The notes beneath the pieces are model-generated. The model saw only the letters and a list, made by a program, of their open reading frames with translations. It did not search any database and was not told where the DNA came from. Below are positions 20,405 to 28,535 of a stretch of DNA of 40,070 nt, piece by piece. Origin of the DNA: Cellulomonas iranensis NBRC 101100 = JCM 18110 (GTDB lineage Bacteria; Actinomycetota; Actinomycetes; Actinomycetales; Cellulomonadaceae); NCBI RefSeq assembly GCF_001552375.1, contig NZ_BCRB01000032.1:1-40070 (forward strand), read 5' to 3'. Positions within the stretch are counted from its first letter, which is position 1. Every line of letters begins with the position of its first letter. The position numbers and the translations under genes are program-made.

Positions 20405-23400
20405 GACGCCTCGAACGTGAGCGTGAGCTGCGGACGGTACGACGCCGTCGTGTGCTCGGAGGACCACAGCCACACGTTGTCCGTGCTCGTGGACGTCAGC
20501 GCGAGCGTCTGCGTCGCCCCGAGCCGGCCGTCGAACACGAGCGGGTCCAGCGGCGTCGTGTACACCGTGCTGGGCACCGACCCGCCGGGCCACGTCCCCA
20601 CGACGACGCCCGAGAGCGCCGGCCGCCCGGCGTACACGAGCGTGGCCTGCGACCACCCGGACTCCGCCCACTGCCAGGTGTACGGGTCGACGGACCCCGC
20701 GCTCGCCGCCGTGGTCGTCCGGACCCGCAGCGCGGCGCCCGTCAGGCGCAGCCCGGCGGGTGCCGGCGGCAGGTCGAACTTGAGGTAGGTCGCCTGGAAC
20801 GGCGTCCCGCCGCGCGCGCTGAGCTGGTTGAAGGTGCCCTGCGGCGTCGTGGGCGCGCTCTGGTTGACCCACGTGTCCTCGGTGGGCGCGAGCACCACCG
20901 TCACGGGGTCCGTCGACGGTGCGACGGTGGCCGTGGCCGGGTCCGACGGCGGGCCCGTGTTGCCGGCGGCGTCGCGCGCGACGACGCGGTACGTGTACGA
21001 CCCGATCGCGAGCCCGGTGTCGGTCCACGTCGTCGCGGTGACCTGGGCGACGCGCGTCGCCTCCGACGGGACGAACCCCGGGTCGGTCGAGCGGTGCACG
21101 TCGTACCCGGTGACCCCGCGGTCGTCGGTCGCCGCCGTCCAGGACAGCTGCACGGTCGTGCCCGTGACGCCCGCCGTCAGGGCCGTGGGCGCCGAGGGCG
21201 CCGCGGTGTCCGGGCCCGTCACCGTCACCGTGACCGGTGCGCTCGCGGCGCCGACGTTGCCGGCGGCGTCCCGGGCGAGCACGCGGTAGGTGTAGGTGCC
21301 CGGCGCGAGCGCGGCGTCGGCGTACCCGGGTGCCGCGACGTCGCCCAGGTGCGTCTCGGCCGAGGGCGTGAACGCCGGGTCGCTCGAGCGGTGCACCTCG
21401 TACGCCACGACGCCGACGTCGTCGGTCGCCGCGGACCACGTGAGGGCCGCGTCGCTCTCGCCGGCGGTCGCCGCCAGGTCGCCCGGCGTCGAGGGCGCCG
21501 TGAGGTCGGGCGGCGGCGTGCCGGTGCCGAGCGCGTGGTGCTGCGCGACCTGCGCGGCCGTGAGCACGGCGGGGTACACCGCGACCTCGTCGACCGAGCC
21601 CACCAGGTACGGCGAGCTCGACCCCCATGTCGGGTCTCCGCCGACCTTCCAGTACCCGGTGTAGGCCTGCGCGGCGCCCTGCGGGTTGGTGCCCACGAGC
21701 GCGCCGTCGACGTACAGGCGCATGCCGTCGGCAGGCGACTGCGTCGCGACCACGTGGTGCCACGCGCCGTCGTTGTACGGCGCGGGCGTCGTGATGGTGT
21801 TCGCCGACCCCGTCCAGACGCCGAAGACCAGACGTCCGTCGTCCTGCAGGTACACGTGCCGGTCGTAGTTGCCCGACAGCCCCGTGCGGTTGTCGCCGAA
21901 CCCGATGAGCTTGCCGCCGCGGTTCGTGGTGCTGCTGAACCACAGCTCGAGGGAGTACGTCGACGGGTTCGTCGTGCTGAGGTCGCTCACGACGTTGCCG
22001 CCGCCGTTGCGGAACCGCACGCCGCGGCCGTCGGTGCCCACCACGGGGCTGTCCGCGCCGAGCGTGACCGCGCCCTGGTAGCTGCCCGTCGCGCCGTACG
22101 GCCCGGAGTCGGCGGCGGTGGTGCCGCCGGTCTCGCCGAGCCGCCAGAACAGGTCGGGGCCGAGCGCGTGCACGGCCTGGCCGTACGCGTCGGGGGGCGG
22201 GGTCTGCCCGGGCAGCGTGCGCCCGGACGCGGTGTAGTGCGCCTGGACCTGCGCCGCGGTCAGCGCGGTCGGGTACACCGCCGTCTCGTCGACGTCCCCG
22301 CCGAAGTACCGCGACGACGGCTGCGACGGCCACCCGTCGAGGTTGTCGCCGCCGACCCGCCAGCTCCCCTTGTAGGACTGCGCCGTCGTGGTCCCGTTGC
22401 GGCCCACGGGCACGCCGTCGACGTACATCGTCATGCCGGCGGCGCCCTGCGTGGCGACGACGTGGTGCCACTCGCCGTCGTTGTAGGAGCGCGGGCTCGT
22501 GACCGTCTGCGTCGAGCCGGTGTACACGCCGAACACGAGCTTGCCCGCGTCGGTCATGTAGACGTGCCGGTCGTAGCTGCCGGACGTGCGCAGCGCGGCG
22601 GGCGACATCCGGTTGGACTGCCCGTTCCCGAAGCCCACGATCTTGCCGCCCTGCGTGGACGTGGTCCGGAACCAGGTCTCGACCGAGTACGTCGACGGGC
22701 CCTGCTCGATCCAGTCGCTGTGCGCGGTGCGCCCGTCGCCGAAGCCCATCGCCCAGCCGCCGTCGCCGACGGGGCTCGTCGTCGAGCGGAACGCGGGCGT
22801 GCCGGTGAGCACGCCGTTGCGGCCCTGCCCGGCGGAGTCCCACGCGACGCCGCCCGAGCCCTCCTCGTAGCGCCAGTACAGGGACGGCTGGTCCGCGAGG
22901 ACCGCCGCCGGGTAGGCGACGTCGGACGAGCGGGCTGCGACCGACGCCGCGCCGGACAGCGCGCTCACGTTCGTGCCGTCGGTCGCGCGGACCCGGTAGG
23001 AGTACGTCTGGCCGGGGGTCACCGACGTGTCGACGAACGAGCCCTGGGGGCGCGTCCAGAAGGACGAGGCGACCCGCACGGTCGCGATCGGCGTCGCGCC
23101 GCCGTTGCGGAAGACCTCGTAGGCGAGCTCGGAGTCGTCCGGGTCGACGACGCTGCGCCAGCGCACGTGCACGGCGCCGGTGGTGGTGGACTCGACGGTC
23201 ACGGTGGGGACCGGCGGGGCGCCCGTGTCGACCTGCCCGAACCGCGTGAGGCCCTGCTGCGCGCTGCCGTTGGTCGTCGTGAACTCGCCGCCCACCCACA
23301 GGTACTGCTGGGAGCCCGCGGTGGCGACGGCCAGCGCGCGCGGCCCGATGCTCTCGCCGATGCCGTCGTTCGTGTCGGGGTACCAGCCGGCGAGCTGCGC

Positions 23401-24459
23401 GTCGTCCACGCGCTGCGCCGTCAGGTGGGTCCGCTTGCCCTCGGTGAACCAGCCCATCGACTCGCAGTCGTGCGCGTGGTGGCCCGCGTACAGCAGGCCG
23501 TCGTGCTCGAGCACGGCCTGCGTCGCCCCGAGGCACGTGTCGCGCCACACCTGGTCGAGCGAGCCGTAGGCGAGCGCGAGGCGGCCGTCGAACACGCCGC
23601 CGCCCGTGCCCTCGTTGCCGACGTAGAAGCCCGCCTGGCCGGCGTCGACCGCCTTGGTGACGGACGTGTCCGGGATGAACCCGCGCGGGTAGGTGCGCGT
23701 CACCGCGCCCGTGCCCGCGTCGACGGCGGCCAGCGAGTGGGAGTTGGCGCCCCCGACCGTGAAGAAGTCGCCGCCGAGCATGACCGTGCCGCCGTCGGGC
23801 GAGACCGCGATCGCGCGACCGACCGCGTCGGCGTCGGCCCGCCACGGCAGGAGCGCACCGGTCCGGGCGTCGAGCGCCGCGAAGTAGTCGCGCCGCTCGC
23901 CGCCGACGGTGCGGAAGTCGCCGCCGACGTACAGCACGTCGGGCGTGGCGGCCAGCGCGCGGACCGTCGCGGAGACCGACGGCGCGGTGAACGTCGACCG
24001 GACCGTGCAGGTCGCGACGTCGACGGCCGCGATCTTGTTCGCGTAGGTCGAGTCGACGCGTCCGAACAGGCCGCCCACGTAGAGCGTCGCGCCGTCGGGC
24101 GAGGTCGCGAGGGCACGGACCGTGATGCCGCTGCCGACGCTCAGCTGGGGGCGGCACGACGTGGGCTGGCCCGTCGTCGTGTCGAGCGCCACGAGCCCGG
24201 TCACCGGGATCGCGGAGCCGGACCCGCCGGACGGCGGGCGCAGCTGCGAGAACGTGCCGCCGGCGAACACCTTGTCGCCGGCGGCCGCGAGCGACCACAC
24301 CACGCCGTTGGTCTGCCACGTGGGCAGGCTGTCGGCGCTGAAGGCGACCCCGGGCGTGAGCGCCTGCGCGGGCGCCGCCCCCACGGGTGCGGCGACGAGC
24401 GCCGCCGCACCGAGCACCACCGTCGCCACGGCGGCGACGATCTTCGACTTCCTGACCAC
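20401..24459 (-). CDS. Large secreted propeller/LamG/FN3/CBM96-like surface protein
   Basis: A 1352-residue exported protein with a Sec signal (MVRKSKIVAAV, cleavage near APAQA). Residues about 40-410 are a beta-propeller-like series (VFAGGTFSQL, LYVGGLFGRV, LYVGGDFRTV, MLGGDFFTV, LWVGGEFTT). FN3 is at about 418-505. Two LamG domains at about 510-741 and 753-973 each carry YNDG-WHHVVATQ and a YVDG element. Two FN3 domains follow at about 986-1171, then a C-terminal CBM96/DNRLRE-like domain (LAPTEDTWVNQSAP, TYLKFDLPP). No LPXTG anchor or catalytic motif is seen. It likely binds glycans, perhaps the EPS itself. GTG start with GAGGTGG close upstream. Divergent from the acyltransferase gene. Confidence 0.85.
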   Translation of the reverse strand: MVRKSKIVAAVATVVLGAAALVAAPVGAAPAQALTPGVAFSADSLPTWQTNGVVWSLAAAGDKVFAGGTFSQLRPPSGGSGSAIPVTGLVALDTTTGQPTSCRPQLSVGSGITVRALATSPDGATLYVGGLFGRVDSTYANKIAAVDVATCTVRSTFTAPSVSATVRALAATPDVLYVGGDFRTVGGERRDYFAALDARTGALLPWRADADAVGRAIAVSPDGGTVMLGGDFFTVGGANSHSLAAVDAGTGAVTRTYPRGFIPDTSVTKAVDAGQAGFYVGNEGTGGGVFDGRLALAYGSLDQVWRDTCLGATQAVLEHDGLLYAGHHAHDCESMGWFTEGKRTHLTAQRVDDAQLAGWYPDTNDGIGESIGPRALAVATAGSQQYLWVGGEFTTTNGSAQQGLTRFGQVDTGAPPVPTVTVESTTTGAVHVRWRSVVDPDDSELAYEVFRNGGATPIATVRVASSFWTRPQGSFVDTSVTPGQTYSYRVRATDGTNVSALSGAASVAARSSDVAYPAAVLADQPSLYWRYEEGSGGVAWDSAGQGRNGVLTGTPAFRSTTSPVGDGGWAMGFGDGRTAHSDWIEQGPSTYSVETWFRTTSTQGGKIVGFGNGQSNRMSPAALRTSGSYDRHVYMTDAGKLVFGVYTGSTQTVTSPRSYNDGEWHHVVATQGAAGMTMYVDGVPVGRNGTTTAQSYKGSWRVGGDNLDGWPSQPSSRYFGGDVDETAVYPTALTAAQVQAHYTASGRTLPGQTPPPDAYGQAVHALGPDLFWRLGETGGTTAADSGPYGATGSYQGAVTLGADSPVVGTDGRGVRFRNGGGNVVSDLSTTNPSTYSLELWFSSTTNRGGKLIGFGDNRTGLSGNYDRHVYLQDDGRLVFGVWTGSANTITTPAPYNDGAWHHVVATQSPADGMRLYVDGALVGTNPQGAAQAYTGYWKVGGDPTWGSSSPYLVGSVDEVAVYPAVLTAAQVAQHHALGTGTPPPDLTAPSTPGDLAATAGESDAALTWSAATDDVGVVAYEVHRSSDPAFTPSAETHLGDVAAPGYADAALAPGTYTYRVLARDAAGNVGAASAPVTVTVTGPDTAAPSAPTALTAGVTGTTVQLSWTAATDDRGVTGYDVHRSTDPGFVPSEATRVAQVTATTWTDTGLAIGSYTYRVVARDAAGNTGPPSDPATATVAPSTDPVTVVLAPTEDTWVNQSAPTTPQGTFNQLSARGGTPFQATYLKFDLPPAPAGLRLTGAALRVRTTTAASAGSVDPYTWQWAESGWSQATLVYAGRPALSGVVVGTWPGGSVPSTVYTTPLDPLVFDGRLGATQTLALTSTSTDNVWLWSSEHTTASYRPQLTLTFEAS
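20940..21500 (-). repeat. Tandem FN3 repeat within the LamG protein gene
   Basis: Two adjacent FN3 modules share ATDD-GV--Y-VHRS-DP-F-PS-AT and TYRV-ARDAAGN, indicating a recent in-frame duplication. The two LamG modules at about 21540-22930 are more diverged copies. Confidence 0.65.
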
Positions 24460-24552
24460 GGGCCACCTCGCAACGAACGCGCCATCCCGGTCCGGCCGGG
24501 CGTGGCGACTCTAAGACGCGTATGTCCCGTTTTGCCCTCTCCTGGGGGCTTT

Positions 24553-24597
24553 TCACCCGGATGACCACCCGCGGGGAGCAGCACGCGCCGCTACCGT
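24553..24597 (+). promoter_or_regulatory. TCACCCG box and leaderless-type -10 for the acyltransferase
   Basis: TCACCC at 24553-24558, after GCTTT, is 33 bp upstream of TACCGT (24592-24597). The ATG at 24604 follows 6 nt later, so the transcript would be leaderless; no ribosome site is present. GTCCC lies 24 bp before the box, as at 11632. No -35 consensus is seen. Confidence 0.5.
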
Positions 24598-24603
24598 GGG
24601 CCG

Positions 24604-25155
24604 ATGCCGATCGCACCGCCACCGGCCCGCCGCCACCTGGCCGGGTTCCGCGGCACGGGGTACGACAAGGGTCGCCCGGCCGCCGTGCAGGCGCTGTGGC
24701 TCGCCGTCTCCGGGCTCGTGGTCGTGCGGTGGTGGTGCCCGGCGTCGCTGCGGGCCGCTCTGCTGCGCGCGTTCGGCGCGCGCATCGGCACCGGCACGGT
24801 GATCCGCCACCGGGTCCGCGTGCACTGGCCCTGGAAGCTCACGGTCGGCGACGACACCTGGATCGGCGAGGGCGCCTGGATCCTCAACCTGGAGCCCGTG
24901 ACGATCGGCTCCGACGTCTGCATCTCGCAGGACGTGCTGCTGTGCACCGGGAGCCACGACGCCCGGTCGGCCACGTTCGAGTACGACAACGCGCCCGTCG
25001 TCGTGCAGGACGGCGCCTGGGTCGCCGCGCGCGCGACGGTGCTGCGGGGCGTGACGATCGGCGCCGACGCGGTCGTCGGCGCGACGGCGCTCGTGACGAC
25101 GGACGTGCCGCCCGGGGCGCGCGTGCTGGCGCCGCGGGGGCACGTGGTGCCCTGA
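24604..25155 (+). CDS. Left-handed beta-helix O-acetyltransferase, WcaF-like
   Basis: A 183-residue hexapeptide-repeat acyltransferase. An N-terminal hydrophobic part (ALWLAVSGLVVVRWW) is followed by isoleucine-patch turns (IGTGTVIRHRVRV, TVGDDTWIGEGAWI, PVTIGSDVCISQDVLLCTGSHD, VVQDGAWVAARATVLRGVTIGADAVVGATALV). GSHD supplies the catalytic His of the WcaF/NodL/LacA group. It probably acetylates a sugar of the repeat unit using acetyl-CoA. The start is set by the TACCGT -10 6 nt upstream, implying a leaderless mRNA. Its neighbours are the LamG gene (divergent) and fcl (convergent). Confidence 0.88.
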   Translation: MPIAPPPARRHLAGFRGTGYDKGRPAAVQALWLAVSGLVVVRWWCPASLRAALLRAFGARIGTGTVIRHRVRVHWPWKLTVGDDTWIGEGAWILNLEPVTIGSDVCISQDVLLCTGSHDARSATFEYDNAPVVVQDGAWVAARATVLRGVTIGADAVVGATALVTTDVPPGARVLAPRGHVVP

Positions 25156-25173
25156 GGCGGCACCCGAGACACG

Positions 25174-26139
25174 TCAGACGCGGACGGCCCCGGCCTGCTC
25201 GCGGTACCACGCGACGGTGCTCTCGACGCCCTCGGCGAGGCCGATGCGCGCACGCCAGCCCGTCGCGTGCAGCCGACCCACGTCGAGCACCTTGCGCGGC
25301 GTGCCGTCGGGCTTCGAGTCGTCCCACCGGGTCTCGCCGGTGAAGCCCGTGCTGCTCGCGACCAGGCCGGCGAGCTCGCGGATCGTCACGTCGGTCCCCG
25401 TGCCGACGTTCACGTGCAGGTCGTCGTCGTAGTGCTCGAGCAGGTGCAGGACGGCGTCCGCGAGGTCGTCGACGTGCAGCATCTCCCGGCGCGGTTCGCC
25501 CGTCCCCCAGTTGGTGACCGTCGGCGCCCCCGTGCGCGCGGCCTCGTCGTACCGGCGCACGAGCGCGGGCAGCACGTGCGAGCCCGTCGGCGAGAAGTTG
25601 TCGCCCGGGCCGTACAGGTTCGACGGCATGGCGCTGATCCACGGCAGGCCGTACTGCCGACGCACGGCCTGCACGTGCAGGATCCCCGTGATCTTCGCGA
25701 TGGCGTACGCGTCGTTGGTGCGCTCGAGGGGCCCCGTGAGCAGCGCCTCCTCGGGGATCGGCTGCGGCGCGAGCCGCGGGTAGATGCACGACGACCCGAG
25801 CAGCAGCAGCCGCTCGACGCCCGCGCGCCGCGCGGCGTCGAGCACGTTCACCTGGATGCGCACGTTGTCGGACAGGAAGTCGACCGGCTGCTGCGCGTTG
25901 GCCCAGATGCCGCCGACGCGCGCGGCCGCGAGCACCACGTGCCGCGGGCGCGTCGCGTCGACGAACTCCTCGACGCGCGCGGCGTCGCGCAGGTCGAGCT
26001 GGCCGGAGGGCAGACCGACGAGGTCGGTGAAGCCGGCCGCGCGCAGCCGACGCCAGACGGCGGACCCGACGAGGCCGCGGTGACCCGCGACCCACACCCG
26101 GTCGTCACGGTCGAGCGGTCCGGGGGTGAAGGTCGTCAT
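25174..26139 (-). CDS. fcl: GDP-L-fucose synthase
   Basis: A 321-residue SDR that epimerises and reduces GDP-4-keto-6-deoxymannose to GDP-L-fucose with NADPH. VWVAGHRGLVGSAVWRRL binds the cofactor. LAAARVGGIWAN, SSCIYPRLAPQPIPE and YAIAKI (Tyr/Lys catalytic pair) are diagnostic for Fcl/WcaG, as is MPSNLYGPGDNF. The length matches E. coli Fcl (321). The ATG has AGGAG 4 nt upstream. It lies 16 bp downstream of the initiating sugar transferase gene and so shares its promoter, while gmd is in another unit about 14 kb away. Confidence 0.95.
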   Translation of the reverse strand: MTTFTPGPLDRDDRVWVAGHRGLVGSAVWRRLRAAGFTDLVGLPSGQLDLRDAARVEEFVDATRPRHVVLAAARVGGIWANAQQPVDFLSDNVRIQVNVLDAARRAGVERLLLLGSSCIYPRLAPQPIPEEALLTGPLERTNDAYAIAKITGILHVQAVRRQYGLPWISAMPSNLYGPGDNFSPTGSHVLPALVRRYDEAARTGAPTVTNWGTGEPRREMLHVDDLADAVLHLLEHYDDDLHVNVGTGTDVTIRELAGLVASSTGFTGETRWDDSKPDGTPRKVLDVGRLHATGWRARIGLAEGVESTVAWYREQAGAVRV

Positions 26140-26155
26140 GGTGCTCCTGTCGGTG

Positions 26156-27682
26156 TCAGTACGCGCCGGCGCCCGTGAGCACGGCACGCGCGGTCTTCCA
26201 GATGATCAGCATGTCCATCGCGACGGACCAGTTGTCGACGTACCGCAGGTCGAGCCGCACGGACTCCTCCCACGACAGGTCGGAGCGCCCGCTGACCTGC
26301 CACAGCCCCGTGAGGCCGGGCTTGACGTGCAGACGGCGCTGCACCTCGTCGGGGTACACCGCGACCTCCTCGAGCAGCGGCGGACGCGGCCCCACGACCG
26401 CCATCTCGCCGCGCACGATGTTGAGCAGCTGGGGCAGCTCGTCGATCGAGAACCGGCGCAGCACGCGCCCCACCGGGGTCACGCGCGGGTCGTCGGCCAT
26501 CTTGAACAGCACGCCGTCGCGGTGGCCCGACGCGAGCAGCGCGGCGCGCCGCTCGTCGGCGTCGCGGTACATCGTGCGCAGCTTGTACATCGTGAACGTC
26601 GTGCCGTCGCGGCCCACACGGGTCTGACGGTAGACCGCCCCGCCGGGCGACGTCAGCGCGACCGCGGCCGCGGCGACGAGCAGCACGGGCGACAGCACGA
26701 CGAGCGCGGCACCGGCCATCGTGGCGTCCATGGCCTGCTTGAGCAGCAGCCGCCCGCGGGGCGCACCGACCTCGACCTCGAGCAGCGAGAGCCCGACGGC
26801 CGGGCGGACCGTGAGCCGCGGGCCCGCGACCTCGACGAGGTCGGGCACGACCACGAGCCGCGCACCGGCGCGCGACAGCGCCCAGGACAGCCGCCGCAGC
26901 GCCTCGCCCGAGAGGCACGAGCCCGTCACGAGCACCACCTCGGCGCCGCGGTCCGCGACGACCTGGACCACGTCCGCGACCGCGCCGAGCACCGGCACCC
27001 CGGCGACCTGGTGCGCGAGGTCGACCGACGGCAGGCACACGCCGTCGATGCGGTACCCGTGGTGCGGCGCGCGCGAGAGGTCGCGCACGAGCCTGCCGGC
27101 CGCGAACGGGTCGCCGACGACCACGGTGCGCTGCATCGCGTGGCCGAGCGCGCGGCGGCGCCGCAGCCGGCGCTGCGCGACGAGGCGCACGCACCACGTG
27201 AGCGCGAGCGCGACCGGCACGCCGACGAGCACGTAGCTGCGGGGCACGTCGAGCCGGAACACGTACCCGAGCAGGATGAGCGCGACGACGAACGCGAGGG
27301 CGGCGCGCAGCGCGACCTGGAACTCGCCGGGCCCGTCGCCGGTCTGCCGGCGGCCGTACCCGCCGCCGAACGCGACCAGGAGGACGAACGCCGCCGCGGC
27401 GACGCCGGCGACGACGAGCGACTCCAGCAGCCCGGAGTGCACGCGGTACACGACGGCGGTCGTCGTACCGACGACGGTCGCGTCGCCGCCCGCGACGGCG
27501 AGGGCGTGGCGCACGCGCACGGCGCGCCAGCCGTCGGCCTGCGCGAGGGGGTCGGAGTTGAGGACGGTGCGCCGCCGGACGAAGGGCTCGGAGGACGCCC
27601 ACGACCGACGGGGCTCGAGAGCCCGTCCGCGCCGGTCGTCCCCCTGGTCGCCCCAGACCCGTTCGCCCGCCGTCAGTGTCAT
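26156..27682 (-). CDS. Polyprenyl-phosphate sugar phosphotransferase (WbaP/WcaJ-like)
   Basis: The initiating enzyme: it moves a sugar-1-phosphate, usually glucose or galactose, to undecaprenyl phosphate. The 508 residues contain several N-terminal helices (about 65-165), a CoA-binding-like Rossmann segment (RTVVVGDPFAAGRLV) and the bacterial sugar transferase domain at about 315-508. That domain shows KQAMDATMAGAALVVLSPVL, GPVY-type GGAVYRQTRVGRDG, MYKLRTMY, DELPQLLNIVRGEMAVVGPRP, KPGLTGLWQVSGRSDLSWEE and RLDLRYVDNWS. The ATG has GGGGGAG 2 nt upstream. It heads the wbaP-like-fcl unit and is preceded by a cluster of TCACCC/GGGTGA boxes. Donor sugar unknown. Confidence 0.93.
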   Translation of the reverse strand: MTLTAGERVWGDQGDDRRGRALEPRRSWASSEPFVRRRTVLNSDPLAQADGWRAVRVRHALAVAGGDATVVGTTTAVVYRVHSGLLESLVVAGVAAAAFVLLVAFGGGYGRRQTGDGPGEFQVALRAALAFVVALILLGYVFRLDVPRSYVLVGVPVALALTWCVRLVAQRRLRRRRALGHAMQRTVVVGDPFAAGRLVRDLSRAPHHGYRIDGVCLPSVDLAHQVAGVPVLGAVADVVQVVADRGAEVVLVTGSCLSGEALRRLSWALSRAGARLVVVPDLVEVAGPRLTVRPAVGLSLLEVEVGAPRGRLLLKQAMDATMAGAALVVLSPVLLVAAAAVALTSPGGAVYRQTRVGRDGTTFTMYKLRTMYRDADERRAALLASGHRDGVLFKMADDPRVTPVGRVLRRFSIDELPQLLNIVRGEMAVVGPRPPLLEEVAVYPDEVQRRLHVKPGLTGLWQVSGRSDLSWEESVRLDLRYVDNWSVAMDMLIIWKTARAVLTGAGAY

Positions 27683-27715
27683 GGCTCCCCCGTGGTCCGC
27701 TAGCGTGATGACGAG

Positions 27716-27811
27716 AGGCTAATCGCCCCTTTCGGGGTGATTGGGGGTTAACGTCCGATTTCACCCTCTTCGGGCGGTGATGTCACCCTTGTGCGGGTGT
27801 GCATCGGGTGA
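27716..27811 (-). promoter_or_regulatory. Promoter region of the initiating transferase with six TCACCC-type boxes
   Basis: Half-sites lie at 27735-27740 (GGGTGA), 27761-27766 (TCACCC), 27775-27780 (CGGTGA), 27783-27788 (TCACCC), 27795-27800 (GGGTGT) and 27806-27811 (GGGTGA). A hairpin ATCGCCCC/GGGGTGAT lies at 27722-27741. A TAGCCT -10 candidate on the minus strand is at 27716-27721. It is both the 3' flank of pth and the promoter of the EPS unit, so part of the pairing may serve termination. Confidence 0.45.
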
Positions 27812-27829
27812 CCGGCAGGCGAACGACCG

Positions 27830-28447
27830 TCAGACCTTCGTGTGGAACCGCAGCTGCGCCGCCTCGAGGCCCTCGAGCACGACCGCCTCGACGGCGTCGG
27901 CCGCGCGGTCCACGAGCCACGGCAGGTCCTTCTTCTCGGGGCCGGAGAAGTCCTTGAGCACGAAGTCCGCCGGGTCCTGCCGGCCCGGAGGGCGCCCGAC
28001 GCCCACCCGCACGCGCACGTAGTCCTTCGAGCCGAGCGCCTTGGACGTGTCGCGCAGGCCGTTGTGGCCGCCCTCACCGCCGCCGCGCTTGAGGCGGACG
28101 TCCGCGAACGGGATGTCGAGCTCGTCGTGCACCATGACGACCCGCTCGACCGGCACGTCGTGGTAGCGCGCGAGCGCCGCCACGGGACCGCCCGACACGT
28201 TCATGTACGTCGTGGGCTTGGCGAGGACGACGCGCGGGCCGGGCGCACCGCCCGGCAGGGTGCCGAGGCGCACGTCGGCCGACACGGCCTGCGGGCGCCG
28301 GCCCAGCAGGCCGCCGCGCGAGGAGAACGAGGCCCCCGTGCGGCGCGCGAGCTCGTCGAGCACCATCTGGCCCACGTTGTGCCGGTTGCCCGCGTACTGC
28401 GCGCCGGGGTTGCCGAGGCCGACGACGAGCCAGGGTCCGTCGCTCAC
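27830..28447 (-). CDS. pth: Peptidyl-tRNA hydrolase
   Basis: It recycles tRNA by cleaving peptidyl-tRNA released from stalled ribosomes. The 205 residues open with [21 protein letters not shown], holding Asn13 and the catalytic His23. [42 protein letters not shown] and the catalytic Asp follow; all key residues are present. The GTG at 28447 has GGAGGA 9 nt upstream. It is the last gene of the glmU-prs-rplY-pth block and is separated from rplY by a perfect palindrome. Confidence 0.96.
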   Translation of the reverse strand: MSDGPWLVVGLGNPGAQYAGNRHNVGQMVLDELARRTGASFSSRGGLLGRRPQAVSADVRLGTLPGGAPGPRVVLAKPTTYMNVSGGPVAALARYHDVPVERVVMVHDELDIPFADVRLKRGGGEGGHNGLRDTSKALGSKDYVRVRVGVGRPPGRQDPADFVLKDFSGPEKKDLPWLVDRAADAVEAVVLEGLEAAQLRFHTKV

Positions 28448-28486
28448 GGTGGGGTCCTCCAGGGGTGCCGGTGGTGGGGGTACGAC

Positions 28487-28518
28487 GACGCCCGGCACCG
28501 TGCACGGTGCCGGGCGTC
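28487..28518. terminator. Perfect 32-bp palindrome between rplY and pth
   Basis: The 16-bp arms (GACGCCCGGCACCGTG and its exact complement) meet with no spacer, 18 nt after the rplY stop. It is terminator-like, but the next gene on the same strand is only 40 nt further on and no separate promoter is obvious. It may be an attenuating hairpin or an RNA processing/stability element. Confidence 0.55.
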
Positions 28519-28535
28519 GCGGGGAGCTGCGGTGC

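Noticed and set aside
20221-24564. A 1447-codon plus-strand frame opposite the LamG protein gene
   Set aside because: Arg/Gly/Ala-rich shadow with no motif; the minus-strand protein has clear domains, signal peptide and start.
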